A stretch of 64,000 nucleotides of DNA from Molanna angustata (lineage: Eukaryota; Arthropoda; Insecta; Trichoptera; Molannidae). The position numbers and the translations under genes were made by a program. Where the stretch lies: assembly GCA_963576475.1 (NCBI GenBank), contig OY754978.1:7142629-7206628 (forward strand), given 5' to 3'. Numbering within the stretch: the first letter of the stretch is position 1; each line of letters opens with the position of its first letter. The notes under the pieces are model-generated. The model worked only from the letters and a program-made list of their open reading frames with translations, had not been told where the DNA came from and did not search any database. This document shows, in pieces, positions 22,161-33,851 of the stretch.

Positions 22161-22900
22161 CTGAAAAATAAATTCATAATAATATATTCCTTTGACATAA
22201 AAATATCAGAAAGAAACCCGACTCAAAATAAATAAACAGTACCGCGCAAATTTCCACACAATGTATTGCATACTCGGAATATGCTATAAGTACTTGAAGC
22301 CAATTTCGACATACAGCGGTTGAAATTACTCTCCCGGGACATACAAATTTTCTAAGTCGAGTAATAAACTTAACCTTGGTATTTTTACATCTGTTATACT
22401 TCTCTCTCTATTCGCTGGTCTTTCGAGCATATCTCCTCCTCCTTCATAATTTTTATTCCCATTTCAATTTTCATCAGTCTGCCTCTAGTCAATTTCAATA
22501 TTGTAAGTAATACGTAGTCTCGAAGCTATCGACATATTTTAAAAAATAAAAACTGCTCTCTGACTTTTAACTTACATCATATTGAATTTTTATTAAGTAT
22601 ATCATTTCCATTGAGTATTGAGAGAATCTTTTAGACTGTTAATAATAATCCGGATTTCGATTCGCGATTTCATTCCACAGTAATTTAAAGGAGCAATTCT
22701 TTTATTGTCTGTTTTATGAATCACAATTCTGAAAATTAATATAGGGAAAAATAATTCAAAAATCATCGGTTTTTACGCATAATTTTAAATAGCGTTCAGT
22801 CCTGTTTTTAGTGGTTCCGGGCCAAATCGTCAGTCCAATGAACTTAAAAGTATACGATTTTTTTCTTTTTTTTTCTTTTGTGAATAATTACAAACTATTC
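22161..22900. other. No gene seen
   Basis: AT-rich spacer with pyrimidine-rich patches around 22400-22500 and 22860. Confidence 0.45.
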
Positions 22901-22915
22901 TAACCTAACCTAACC
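22901..22915. repeat. Short interstitial TTAGG-type motif (TAACC)3
   Basis: Three units of TAACC, the complement of the insect telomere repeat TTAGG. Too short to imply a former telomere; it may be chance. Confidence 0.4.
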
Positions 22916-23386
22916 TATCTAAATTAACTCAGATGGCGACATTTTTAAATTAAACTCACAACCAGTGTATGTATATATTTATGTTGTATGAAATATTTTA
23001 ATAAAGCAGATAAAGTTTGTTTTAAAGAGCGTGAGAGCATTTTGAAAATTTTTACACGTGATATCATTATGAAAAAATTTTATGTTATCTATGGAAAGCT
23101 AATCAATGGTTCAACCAATCACATCCAAATGTGTTTTGTACGCATGCGCCGAAGTGATAGAAAAGTTTGCGATTTAATTATGCGTTTTTGATATCAATTG
23201 AAATGAGTTCAATATTTTTGAATAGTACCAATAAAACTCTATAAAATAATCGCCATCTAAATCTTACCTAAGTGTCGATTCCCGGTGGAGGCACATTTTT
23301 CATTATCTAAATATATGAAAGAGTACAGACTGAAATTCATGTCGACGGTATATTATAGTTGTAATTCGTTTGGCTCCTTCGTTTTG

Positions 23387-23668
23387 TACTATGAGGCACC
23401 GCCTTCGAATAGTGCTTCCACTCTTTTCTCTTATTGTTTACGATTGTCCCGTAAGAACCGTGTAATGGATAATACAAGAGACAAAATAAAATCTCGCATT
23501 GTTCAGCTATAAAGTTAATCACCCTCTCTAATGTAATGCCTTTTAAGGTGAGACGTGATTGATGTGTGGGGATACACGCATGTGTCGTGCTTAATTTTAT
23601 AAGGTAATGCACACCCAAACACTTGTCGCTGGTTACCAAACACTGTGGGATATGCCGTCATGGTACCT
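23387..23668 (+). repeat. SINE-like family G, copy 2
   Basis: It runs from GAATAGTGCTTCCACTCTTT through GTCCCGTAAGAACCG, GGGATACACGCATGTGTCG and TATAAGGTAATGCACACCC to CACTGTGGGATATGCCGTCA. About 280 bp. It is followed directly by a TTTA-rich microsatellite. Confidence 0.65.
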
Positions 23669-23945
23669 ATTTATTTACTTATTTTATTGTATTTATTTTC
23701 TTCATTGAATTTATTTTATTTTATTTATTTAATTATTTTATTTACTTTGTTTATTTTATTTATTTCATTTATTTTATTTATTTCATTTATTTTATTTATT
23801 TTATTCATTGAAGTTATTTTATTTATTTAATTATTTTATTTTTTATTTATTTTATTTATTGAATTTATTTCATTTATTTTATTTATTTATTTATTTTTTT
23901 TTTATTTATTTATTTTTTATTTATTTAATTGTTTATTTTAGTTTA
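23669..23945. repeat. TTTA/TTTCA microsatellite
   Basis: Imperfect ATTT units for about 275 bp. The Phe/Ile/Leu-rich frames over it are by-products of the repeat. Confidence 0.9.
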
Positions 23946-24555
23946 TTTACCATACATACAGGCAATAATGCCCATATATTCAGGTATAAATGAATGAAAG
24001 TAATTAGTTTGGATTCTGTGGGGACATACTGGGTTCGATCCCTATTTGAAACCACGATATTCTTGCTTATAAAAAAAAATATAGCACATTCCCAAAACAA
24101 AAACGCTTGCGCTGAGGAAGTTTTTTCAGATCATGAATTTCGAGGTTATATTCTCACCATGGTTCTTATTAATCTTATATTTAATCTCGACATCGTATTA
24201 TATCATTCGTTATTGTGGTTTTCAGTAAGTATTACTTTAGATGATATATGACGTTAGCCATAGCCACGATACATTACTGCATATATAGGGGAGAGGGTAG
24301 GTAATGCATTTTTTCACTTAATTTCATTCGGGGTGGACTGCATTACTTGCATTGCCCCAGGGATTCATTATTACTGTCGCTTCACATACCTACATGCACC
24401 GCAACTTGTTGTTGATCAAATAATATATTATGAGATTGTATTGACAATCATCAATTTGATGTCTATTTCATCACATGTCGTGATGAAATTGACAACATGT
24501 GATGAATTGATCAAATTTAGTTCAACGATGCGTTCCTTCATAGTATGCATGTATG
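23946..24555. other. No gene; small inverted repeat
   Basis: A 12-bp pair TTCATCACATGT/ACATGTGATGAA lies at 24467-24478 and 24495-24506. No exon or RNA gene recognised. Confidence 0.45.
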
Positions 24556-24705
24556 TCGACCTTCGTGGCTCAGTCATCCCAAGGTCTCGGATTCGATTCC
24601 CGGTGTAGACACAGTTTTCAATTGTGTATTCAATCTGGATCCAAGTGTCCAGAATGTGGCAACTTATTCTTGGGTGCGTGTTAAATTAATATTTGACATA
24701 GTACT
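24556..24705 (+). mobile_element. SINE family I, copy 2
   Basis: The head CCTTCGTGGCTCAGTC and the B-box-like GGATTCGATTCCCGG are followed by AGACACAGTTTTCAATTGTG, AGAATGTGGCAACTTATTCT and GGGTGCGTGTTAAATTAATA. Box spacing is shorter than in a tRNA. Confidence 0.6.
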
Positions 24706-25054
24706 TATTAATTGCCCGAGAAGCGATACAATAGATAGTATTGTCATTTCTATGAAAAGTTTATTTAATTGATTTAAAAAACCAAAAGAATGTGAAAAAA
24801 TCATTAATTACCTAAACAAATTAACGACATTCTGGATTTTGGATCAATTTTTTTTGCTCATTACAGGTGGGCAAAATAATAGTTTTTTTTTTAATCAAGA
24901 GGATCACTTATTTTTATACGGATAAATAAATAAATAAATATTTTTACAACATTTTAATATCTTTGTATTCACCACATTTGTTATATGCATATAAGCTACC
25001 GGTTACTGAAGTAATAATTTCCTTATCGGGCTAATTTACTGATCTGAGGGACAA

Positions 25055-25220
25055 GTCTGGTTCAATCGGCGTAATCAAAACCCTCGTGATTACCCATACC
25101 ATGGATATAATTATTATATGGAGTTCTACAATATCTTTAGATGTCATAGAACTCCGTAAGATAATTATATCCATGATATGGGTAATCACTAGGGTTTTGA
25201 TTTCGCCGGTAGAACCAGGC
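25055..25220. repeat. Imperfect palindrome (fold-back, ~70-bp arms)
   Basis: The outer arms GTCTGGTTC and GAACCAGGC enclose inverted AATCAAAACCCT and, further in, GTGATTACCCATA and ATGGATATAATTAT. The arms differ at several positions, so the structure is older than the perfect palindrome at 62246. Confidence 0.75.
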
Positions 25221-25915
25221 TTACCCCCCTGTATTCGTATTCAATATTTGAATATTTTTTTTAATTATTGGACTTTATATAATATTTTTCAGTTTTTTCG
25301 AGAAAAGAAAAACGGTAAAAACCTACCAATTTTTTCAAGTCACCATTTTTATTTCAAACTTTTTTTTTATTAAAATGGCATCCGAAATATCCGCTATCAC
25401 AACAATAGCAACAGCTATAAGACTATTTCGTTCTGAATATTGTATTATATTTTTCAATTTAGTTGCTCGTTCGTTCGGTGTTGGAGGAAGGAAGGGCAGA
25501 ACTAGGTCTGTTTGCTCATTCTGTTTTGCCAAAAAAAACTTGGTTCCATATTTTCATGGTAAATAATAATATTCCGCTCGGCATCGGTTGGAGATATGGG
25601 ACTGATATCAGTTTTCAGATAACTTCACCGACGTTTTACCGATAAAGTCGAAGACTTATACCCACTGTCCCGGGTAAACAATATGGAAGAAATATGTAGG
25701 TCAGAGAGTGGAATGAAAATGGGAGAAGTGATGTAACTAACAAAATATGTATTACCAACAGTGAGTGGAAATGAGATAGATAATTAAACATAATGAAATA
25801 TTTACCAATGAGTATTTCAGAATATATTAACAATTATTGTGGCCATAGATATGAAAAGTGGCAACCTACAAAATGATTAAATCAATTTATGCAAATCATA
25901 ACAAATGAATAACCT
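25221..25915. other. No gene seen
   Basis: AT-rich; short frames only. Confidence 0.4.
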
Positions 25916-26210
25916 GGTGAAAAGAGCGGTGATAGCCCAGCAGTAATGTCTTCGCCTCACATGCTTGAGGTCGACGGTTCGAATCCGGGCGGGGCACGCA
26001 CCTCTGGATTTTTAAAAAATCTATGTGCGGATTTATATCACTAGCTATGTGTAACCATGATCCAATTTGTCTGGTTCCCCTTTCTAAGGGTTACGAAGGT
26101 CAGATGGCAGTCGCTTCAATGTAATAACCAGACTCGCCAATTCCAGGATCATGGTCAAAGCGTACCCCGATAGAAACGGGACAAAAGCGCTAAGGGAAAA
26201 AAAAAAGAAT
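25916..26210 (+). mobile_element. tRNA-derived SINE family K with target duplication
   Basis: The tRNA-like head has an A-box-like TGATAGCCCAGCAGTAATG and a B box GGTTCGAATCC at standard spacing. The body carries ACCATGATCCAATTTGTCTG and CTTTCTAAGGGTTACGAAGG, and it ends in an A-rich tail (26197-26208). It is flanked by AAC(A/T)AATGAATAACCT at about 25900-25915 and 26211-26226, a 16-bp duplication with one difference. Structurally complete at about 295 bp. Confidence 0.8.
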
Positions 26211-26277
26211 AACTAATGAATAACCTACGTATTACGCTTTTCGACAGCACCATTCTTACCTAGCCTAATTTTCCTCA

Positions 26278-26407
26278 CCTGCTTTGGTCAACCTAGAAGC
26301 GAACAATAATCTAATCCAACCAAACAATCCATATTTGCACAAGCCAGATGCAAACAATAACCTAATCTAACCAAACAAACCAGCTTTGCACAACCTAGAT
26401 GCAAACA
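26278..26407. repeat. ~52-bp degenerate tandem repeat
   Basis: Two and a half units carry AACAATAATCTAATCCAACC or AACAATAACCTAATCTAACC followed by TTTGCACAA. Confidence 0.65.
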
Positions 26408-26650
26408 TGAACCTTCTTCTTCTATAGTGTCAGCAACGCATTTAAACAATCTTCTGCATGTGCCTAGCAACGTCAATAGCACAATCATTGCTCACAATAA
26501 GATCGTGCATGGTGCAGTTGACTGGACTCGAGGGGCAGCTGCACAGATATGCGGTGGTCTGCTGCTCTCCACAGTCACATATCGTTGGTATTCCCTGTTG
26601 CAGGAAGCCCCATGTAGACTAGTTATCCAGCGTTCTCCCAACGCCCTTCC
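26408..26650 (-). mobile_element. LINE-C' C-terminus, antisense, frame intact
   Basis: On the minus strand the frame is open from about 26620 to a TAA at 26444-26442. It reads WGFLQQGIPTICDCGEQQTT, CSCPSSPVNCTMHDL and CAIDVARHMQKIV. The CDCG, CSCP and HDL residues form the Cys/His-rich block that ends R1/Jockey-like polyproteins, also seen at 46167-46674. A short GAA-rich tail follows. It is heavily 5'-truncated. The copies at 47880 and 53628 belong to the same family. Confidence 0.7.
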
Positions 26651-27281
26651 TCAGTCAGTTTAGTGACTTCCACGTACAACATTACCTCCACGAACAACAT
26701 CAACTTCAACATTAACCAACATTCAATAACGAGAATCGTTAATCATAGTTGAATTTCAATAGTTTTAAAAGATTTTGTAAACCAAAGACTAAGACGCCAC
26801 CTTGTTTATAATGTACTTTCATAATTTTCCTTGTTGCTCTAGCTTAGAGATCGTATATTCTTACTACATTTTCATCATAAATTATTTCTTAAATAATGGC
26901 ACATTCACGAAAGACTACTTTTATCATTCCGATAATTTATATATTAGTTTTAAGGCAAAGTAAACTTCAAAGTGGTATATTTTGAGTTAATATAGATAAA
27001 TAATAATATAGGATTTTTTCTTATAGATTTATCACCTATATTGACACTTATTTTCTTCCTAATAGTATTTAGTTTTATATTTGAAATTGACTATCCAAAT
27101 TTATCGGCCAAAGTTTCACTTGAACATCAAAGTTATGGAAAAATACACTTACTATTAAGTGTATTTAGGGGTTAAAGTATGAAATTTCCGTCTCGTACTG
27201 AAAAATGAAAACACTTTCTTTTGCAGGATGAAATATATTTAATTCATCAAAGTATTTAACCTTCTTTTAATAATAATAATA
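26651..27281. other. No gene seen
   Basis: AT-rich, no recognised repeats. Confidence 0.4.
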
Positions 27282-27470
27282 ATAATGAACACTTCGTAAC
27301 ACCCTGTGCAAGTGGCGAGTTAGAGTCCAATTAACCAGTGTTTCCAGCCCAGAGAAGCAATATTTGCGTGAGAAATGAATTTAAATAAATTTCTCCTCTG
27401 CTGGGATACGAACCAAGGACCCCCGTACAGAAACCGAACGGCTTACCAACTGTGCCACGACGTCATTGCT
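27282..27470 (-). mobile_element. SINE family H, antisense copy
   Basis: Read on the minus strand: GTGGCACAGTTGGTAAGCCG, GGTTCGTATCCC, TATTGCTTCTCTGGGCTGG, AACACTGGTTAATTGGA, then CTTGCACAGGGTG and an (ATT)n tail at 27282-27300. Confidence 0.65.
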
Positions 27471-28916
27471 TGCTATTTAGGTACTCTATATTAACAGATT
27501 TCTCTAAACTAGAACCTACGCTTCAATTGTACGTGGCCATAGCTATAAGTTCACCACTATCATCTGTTAACAGTCTGCAACCATCAATCTGGCTTAGCTG
27601 CAGGGAACTTCTGTGACAGTCAATAATGGGAATCAATTACATTTACAGATTAACTTTCTGGGCCAATGCGACATTTTCCTTCATCCTTTGTCGCAATAAC
27701 AACGAATCCTTTCAAACACACCTTTTTTAGTTTTATTTTTTGGTCCTACACTTTTTGAATACGCCGATTTGTGAGAACGCAAACAGACCTTACCTTATAA
27801 AATAATTATTTTTCATTTATAGCTTTAGCTCACTTCACTAAATCTGTAATAGTCACTACATATATAAATTATCAAGCTGAATTCATTTTTAAGAGAACAT
27901 AGATCGATGAGATTATTTTATCACTTAAACGAGTTTTGTGCGTGTCTCAATATGACATCTTTATCATACTATAACTGACGTGTTAAATAGCAATTTTCCA
28001 CGCTTTGAAGGCTGTTATCTACGAAAGCCACATATTATCTAATCGTTGTCACCTGATGTGGTATCCTTTCGTGAAAGCCTTTATTCTATGACGTACGCTC
28101 GAAATGTCAGCATTATTTCCAAGTAATTTAGAAATATATTTTCTCTTTTTTGTTTTCTGCGAGCATCTATAGTATATCGAATTGTTTATGTCATTAGGAG
28201 TTCATGGTTAATAAGAGATCGCTTGTTATTTGTGTCTTCACTTTCCATTCAAGTCACAATCGATCCCAAAGCTCTCGGCGTGACATAATATTATTATTAT
28301 TTCACTAGTGAGGCACTTTGGTACCTAAGTACTACAAGATAACATAATGCCTCGATTGCCGCGTATCGTGTTACATACACTCAATCATCTTGGCTGCCTA
28401 TTATTATTGGAGGCCAAAGATCTTCGGTGAAGTATAATACTTCCTTACACTTCTGCGTCCTTGATACATCCTGATCATTAGCAAAGTTTGGTCCCATTAA
28501 ACTCTTAAATATTTAGGTCATTTTTATCGGAGTATTCTATAAAGTATTATTTTTCAAAAGACTTTTAAAAAAGAGTTTATCAGTAAGATATGAGGAACCT
28601 GTGCTCAAACTCAAACAAGTCACCCTCACGGATCGAATGCAGAACACAAATATAGGAAAGAACTTCCGAGGTTTAGGTCATATGATGCAGGAGCCTAAGA
28701 TGATTCTGACGGGAACACATGGCGAGAATGGAAGACATAAGGTTTTCCAAAATTTTTTCCCAATAAATTCATTTTGGCAAGAAATGAAGAAATAGCTGAA
28801 GCTCGGCATCACAAGATGACTTACGAGATGGCTAAACTTCATGAGAATAACAGGTGTTTCAAAAACCTATATCAATATTTTGAAAAATGAGAATATATGA
28901 AGTCAGAATAATAGAA
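27471..28916. other. No supported gene
   Basis: A 1.4-kb spacer. A 64-codon frame at 28601-28795 has a faint LINE-like look (DRMQNTNIGK, GLGHMM), but it is too weak to call. Confidence 0.35.
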
Positions 28917-28982
28917 GAGCAGATATGACGCGATCCGTGGATGTAAATGAGGCAAAACATGTATTTCAAGATACAATGTTTG
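28917..28982 (+). mobile_element. LINE-A tail fragment
   Basis: ATGACGCGATCCGTGGATG then AATGAGGCAAAACATGTAT match 282-322 of the first LINE-A copy. Confidence 0.6.
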
Positions 28983-29274
28983 ACATTAACAGTGTGAAAG
29001 TAAATTTGGTATATTTATCAATGAACAAACCAATGCATTAATACATTAATCAATACATTAATCAATATATTTACAATAATTATAACAAATTAATTTACTT
29101 AAATTTCGCACGCGTATTCTATACAGATAATAGTTTGACATAGTGTGAATGCTTTCAAGGTTGAACGAAGAATAACCGAAGATTTACGACAACTAACGAA
29201 ATGACCCGATATTCACTGTCGTTGGGCAAGTACATACCTATGTACTCAGTGGTATCAAATACTACATTAAACAA

Positions 29275-29475
29275 TCTATGGTTTGACGTGATTTTTTTAT
29301 TTTATTTTTATTAATGTATTTGCAACACATATGATTATGTATAAATTATAGCTTTTTGCTCTTCTTCTGCATGTAAACTACATTACCAAATCTCACACTC
29401 CTCCGTGCGCGTAGTTTTCTAAAAAAGAGGTCCGAAGTTTTCGCTTCACGCAGTAATTTAAAGATCAACATAACT
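29275..29475 (+). repeat. Dispersed repeat family L, copy 1
   Basis: It shares ATGGTTTGACGTGA, CTCCGTGCGCGTAGTTT and CCGAAGTTTTCGCTTCACG, then TAATTTA, with 32235-32425. I recognise the GAAGTTTTCGCTTCACG core as typical of lepidopteran dispersed repeats. Confidence 0.65.
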
Positions 29476-30109
29476 TAAGGATAAATAAATGTTTTTCATT
29501 TTTACAATTGAATTGTTTCCATCTCACATTTATAATGAAATAGAACTGTAAAAAAATTTGCAGCGTTCGTTAAAACCCCCTTCACAATTTTCAAGTGTCT
29601 CGCAGTTGTATTATAGTGCAGGCAATAGATTGCTGATACCCTTGGAAGCGAGCCAAGACTCTTCGGTACGGACGTATAACCCCACGGGCATCTAGCCTGA
29701 ACAGATGCAAAGACCTGACCGCCATAATGGAAATCAGAAAACGACTTCAGAAAACTGCCATCAGTTGAAATTCCCAAATCAAAAAGTCTCGCCGATACGA
29801 ATCTACTTATAGATCTTTGCAAATGTAACCTAAAACCTAAGTTTATTATATCTGATCGAATATATTTTTAAATGTATACCATACTACTTACCTTTTTACC
29901 ATAATTGAACATTCAAAAATATATGTAGTTGTTAAAAATAATGTTTACTATAGTAACTGCAAACTTTTAAGTCAAGCTTGTCAATGTTATTTCAAACATT
30001 AACCATTTCAATCTGTTTAAAATTAACCAAGCTGTTTTGTTATTAACAAATATTACTTAACGATATGTTAAATTCAACTAACTTACATTCAATCAACTTT
30101 CATTTTAAT
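29476..30109. other. No supported gene; flank of satellite
   Basis: A 106-codon minus-strand frame (29502-29822) lies in a slightly GC-richer patch, but I cannot match it to a family. Very diverged satellite-like words appear after about 30000. Confidence 0.35.
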
Positions 30110-31255
30110 CAACTCTTAATAACAGAAACGATACTTGACAGATTCTTACAAATTGACATGGTTTAACTAGACTATTCTTGACTAATATATAGAAGAGAGC
30201 AAAAGTGCAAAAGCACGAATATAAAAAAAATCATTTCATTCATTGTTATTTTTAATCAACTTTATTAAAACAGCATCGTAATATGGTAATTTCTAACAAA
30301 TTGACTTGGTTAAACTAGACTACGCGGTATTGTCAACCAAAGTATAGAAGAGAACCAATTCTACCACAGCACGAAAAAATTACATATTTCGTCTCAAGAT
30401 TATGTCAAATTAAACTAACATTTTTAGTCAACTTTGTTATAACGGTGATGTTCCTTGATAACTTCTAACAAATTGACTTGGTTAAACTAGACTAAGCGGT
30501 ATTCTCAACCTTTGTATATAAGAGAGCTTATTCTACCACAGAACGAAAAAAATACATATTTCTTCTTAAGATTATGTCAAATAAAACTAACATTTTTAGT
30601 AAACTTTGTTATAACGGCGATGTTCCTTGATAACTTCTAACAAATTGACTTGGTTAAACTAGACTACGCGGAATTCTCAACCTTTGTATAAAAGAGAGCT
30701 AATTCTAACACAGCACGAAAAAAAACATATTTCGTCTCAAGATTATGTCAAATAAAACTAACATTTTTAGTCAACTTTGTTATAACGGCGATGTTCCTTG
30801 ATAACTTCTAACAAATTTACTTGGTTAAACTAGACTACGCGGAATTCTCAACCTTTGTATAAAAGAGAGCTAATTCTAACACAGCACGAAAAAAAACATA
30901 TTTCGTCTCAAGATTATGTCAAATAAAACTAACATTTTTAGTCAACTTTGTTATAACGGCGATGTTCCTTGATAACTTCTAACAAATTTACTTGGTTAAA
31001 CTAGACTACGCGGAATTCTCAACCTTTGTATAAAAGAGAGCTAATTCTAACACAGCACGAAAAAAAACATATTTCGTCTCAAGATTATGTCAAATTTAAT
31101 TAACATTCATTGTTATTTTTAATCAACTTTGTTATAAAGGCAACGTTACTGGCTTGGTTAAAAGTAAACTACTCGGAAATCTCAACCAATTTATAGAAGA
31201 GAACTAATTCTTCCAAAGCACGATTATAAAAAATATATTTGGTCCCAAGATTATC
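30110..31255. repeat. 171-bp satellite array, about seven units
   Basis: The phase marker AACGGCGATGTTCC or its variants recurs at 30269, 30441, 30613, 30784, 30955 and 31136, giving spacings of 171-172 bp (last 181). The central units are nearly identical; units at 30784 and 30955 match for over 150 bp. The outer units diverge, as expected from unequal exchange. Each unit contains a TATA-like stretch (GTATAAAAGAGAGC or TATAGAAGAGAGC), then AGCACGA and ATATTTCGTC. Confidence 0.95.
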
Positions 31256-31500
31256 TGATTTCTCGGTGTATTGGCCGATCGATTATTCAGGACGACATTA
31301 TATCGGGATCGGTCTGGATATAGTCCATCCCTGGTTGAATGTAAAAATATAGTGTTGGTGCACAGTTTCGATCGAAGCCACCGCCGCGTAGTCCTCCATT
31401 GAACCAACGTTTTTGCTGGTAGAAAATCCTGATTGATTGCCGGAATAGGCGCTCGGTGTTGTTGTGTAAGCTCCGGCCTTTGAAAACTACATATAATCCA
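31256..31500 (-). other. Unassigned coding-like patch beside the satellite
   Basis: GC content rises. Two minus-strand frames stay open across it: one reads TTTPSAYSGNQSGFSTSKN and ends at a stop near 31298, the other contains FNGGLRGGGFDRNC and ends IMSS. No family is recognised and neither frame has a clear start. It may be an exon or a retroelement scrap. Confidence 0.2.
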
Positions 31501-31737
31501 TGTCACGTGATAAATTACACACACACACACACACATAATCACATACACACAAATATAGTCGCAAATTTCGTATAATGCGCTTTCGTTCTCATTCGGAGCA
31601 ATTTTTTCCGACTTTTTAAAAAAAATATAATACTTTTTACCCAATTTATTATGCTAACAATAGGTGTTTGATACGTTCATACAGACTCACAAGCCGTGTC
31701 CGAAATTAAAAGATTTTTTTTATTTATTTATTTAGAT
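31501..31737. repeat. (CA)n microsatellite and AT-rich spacer
   Basis: A CA run at 31516-31534 continues into imperfect CACA/ATCA sequence. The rest is featureless. Confidence 0.7.
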
Positions 31738-31778
31738 AGGTGGTGGCAGAGCGGTTAGCGCGCTGGTTTAGTATGACA
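31738..31778 (+). mobile_element. SINE family J head fragment
   Basis: TGGCAGAGCGGTTAGCGCGC followed by TGGTTTAGTA matches the tRNA-like head at 49740. Confidence 0.55.
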
Positions 31779-32234
31779 AATCATAAATATCACACTCATT
31801 GCCACTACAAAAAATGTATGTTCCTACTCATAGATAAACACAAATTTACTATTGATAATCCCATATGTTGTGTAATCCCCATAGATTTATATTGTAATAT
31901 TGGTACCTACTAGATGGAGTACTCCGTGCAAAAGTGAGTCATGGAATATCGCGCGTTTGACGTTTTGGTTGGCAAAATATTTCAGTTTTCATTACATTTC
32001 AACACATCCTAGATAACTGTTCTCTAAATCTTAATAAACAATGTGTTTTTTTCGACAAATAAATCCGAAAACAATTCACATTAGTCGTTATTCTCTATAA
32101 AAAAAACGATGTGGTCTGACAACCAAAACTTAAAAAATCCCGTGGATAAAATGCCTCACTTCGATTCATACAAAATTTGCTAACTACGACATCTACTATA
32201 TTATAATAAAAATCTATGGAAAATACATAAAAAT

Positions 32235-32425
32235 CTATGGTTCGACGTGAATTTTTTTTATTTAATTTAACGTAGGTAAATATAACCCATAATAATGTAT
32301 TAATTTTAGTTTTCTGTTCTGAACATAAACCTTTTCAAATCTCGAACCCCTCCGTACGCGTAGTTTGTTTAAAAAGTCATCCGAAGTTTTCGCTTCACGT
32401 ATTAATTTATAGGTTATCTTTTATA
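32235..32425 (+). repeat. Dispersed repeat family L, copy 2
   Basis: Same blocks as 29275-29475: ATGGTTCGACGTGAA, CTCCGTACGCGTAGTTTG and CCGAAGTTTTCGCTTCACG. Confidence 0.65.
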
Positions 32426-33045
32426 ACCTTTTTATTGCTAAATAATATTCTTCGGTTTTTATTCTTCATTCAAAACAATGTTCCCGCCATTTTGATCAAC
32501 GTTTCGAACGATTTGGCGCTTTTTTTATTATTGTTAAGGTTGGCACGCGTGATTCCCGACCACGCCACGCTTTATTGCGCGCGCTTTGTTGCCAGCGTTC
32601 GATTATGGCCCCCGCGGCACCAATATGGGTAACGGGCCGATTACACCACCCATCACTATTATGACAAGGAGGGAAAATTTACTTCGGTTCAATTTGAATT
32701 TAGAATTTGGAATTTCTTAAACTTACTACATAATGTTACTTGGGACATCACAGGGTGACTCAGAAGTTAATAGCATAATATTTTTCTTAAATATTTAAAA
32801 CATGTATATTTACTTCGTCGGTAGGTACTTCGTCCATTCTCCCCGCGTAACCAAAACATCTCAATTTGTTTTGGCTATTATTTTATTTCATTCTATAGAT
32901 AACTTCTTACTCTACATCATACTATTTCCTAATATCCTTATTTCTTACCCTGTCACTGTCATACATTGTTTTTTTGTATACATACATATTTCTCTTCTTC
33001 TTCTTCTTTTTCTTATATGGTCGCCATTTATTTATTTTGTTTTGT
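32426..33045. other. No supported gene; CpG-rich patch
   Basis: 32540-32640 is unusually CpG-rich for this window (GCGCGCGC, CCCGCGGCACC). A 65-codon frame crosses it, but no family is recognised. Confidence 0.35.
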
Positions 33046-33083
33046 TAAGAGAAATAAATTCTCCTGAACAAATCGACTGTTGG
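33046..33083 (+). repeat. Family E 3'-end fragment
   Basis: GTTAAGAGAAATAAATTCTC then CTGAACAAATCGACTGTTGG matches the 3' end of family E. Confidence 0.55.
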
Positions 33084-33146
33084 ATTATTTTTATATTTAT
33101 TGAGAGTTGCAATTAAAAACTAACCACTGTGTCTTTTTTGTTTCAG

Positions 33147-33212
33147 GTAAGAAAAACTATCTTAAAGCGTCCAAAATCCAAAAGAAGTGGGAATCCCTTT
33201 TCTTACTTAGGG
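33147..33212 (+). other. Exon-like segment with good splice signals (unproven)
   Basis: A tract TGTCTTTTTTGTTTCAG precedes it and a donor AGG|GTAAGT-type site follows. The 66-nt segment is open in two phases; one reads KKNYLKASKIQKKWESLFLL. No family is recognised. It resembles the candidate at 3465 only in having strong signals and small size. Confidence 0.2.
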
Positions 33213-33851
33213 TAAGTATGTTATATATAAAAACTAGCTATCGAATTATTATTTTCTTATCTATTATTTTTGTATTTGTAACTTTCTGCGGGAATTTACA
33301 TATAGAAAAATTTTTACACTGCTTGTCTTATTGTATATTGTTATTTCACAATCTCCTTTATTTGTTATCAAATGAAAGGGTTTAAAGAGCTGCAAACAAT
33401 AATGTTGGTGACGTTCCACCAAATTCAATATAATAAAACAAACTAAATAATAATGGCGACCAAATCAAGATGGCGGAATGGTACTTCTTTTCTCAGTGTG
33501 TCAATAATATACGTTGTACAATAAAATTATGTTTATATTCGTTCTATTTCCTGATTTTTGTACTTGTTTGATCTTTAGGGATAGTTAACTGAAACTAAAT
33601 TATATAATTATGCGCTCATAATCATTGATCGTATGTCTATTATAAACATATGCACGAGAATAGTTGCTTTTCATTAAATTTGTTGACTAATATCAAATAT
33701 GGTTTACCAGTTAATTATATTAACCAATCCGCAAGGCAAATTTTCTATAATACATGCTGCCAATAAGTACACATTTTATGTAGTTTTAACTACAAACAAA
33801 AGTATTGGTTATGTGTGTTAAATTAATATTCCTCGTTATTATTTTTTATAA

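Noticed and set aside
22901..22915. Interstitial telomere
   Set aside because: Only three TAACC units; too short to separate from chance.
28601..28795. 64-codon frame with a faint LINE look
   Set aside because: Only scattered residues agree with LINE C-termini; not enough to call.
30110..31255. Regular repeats considered as a CRISPR array
   Set aside because: The units are contiguous 171-bp satellites without spacers, in eukaryotic DNA.
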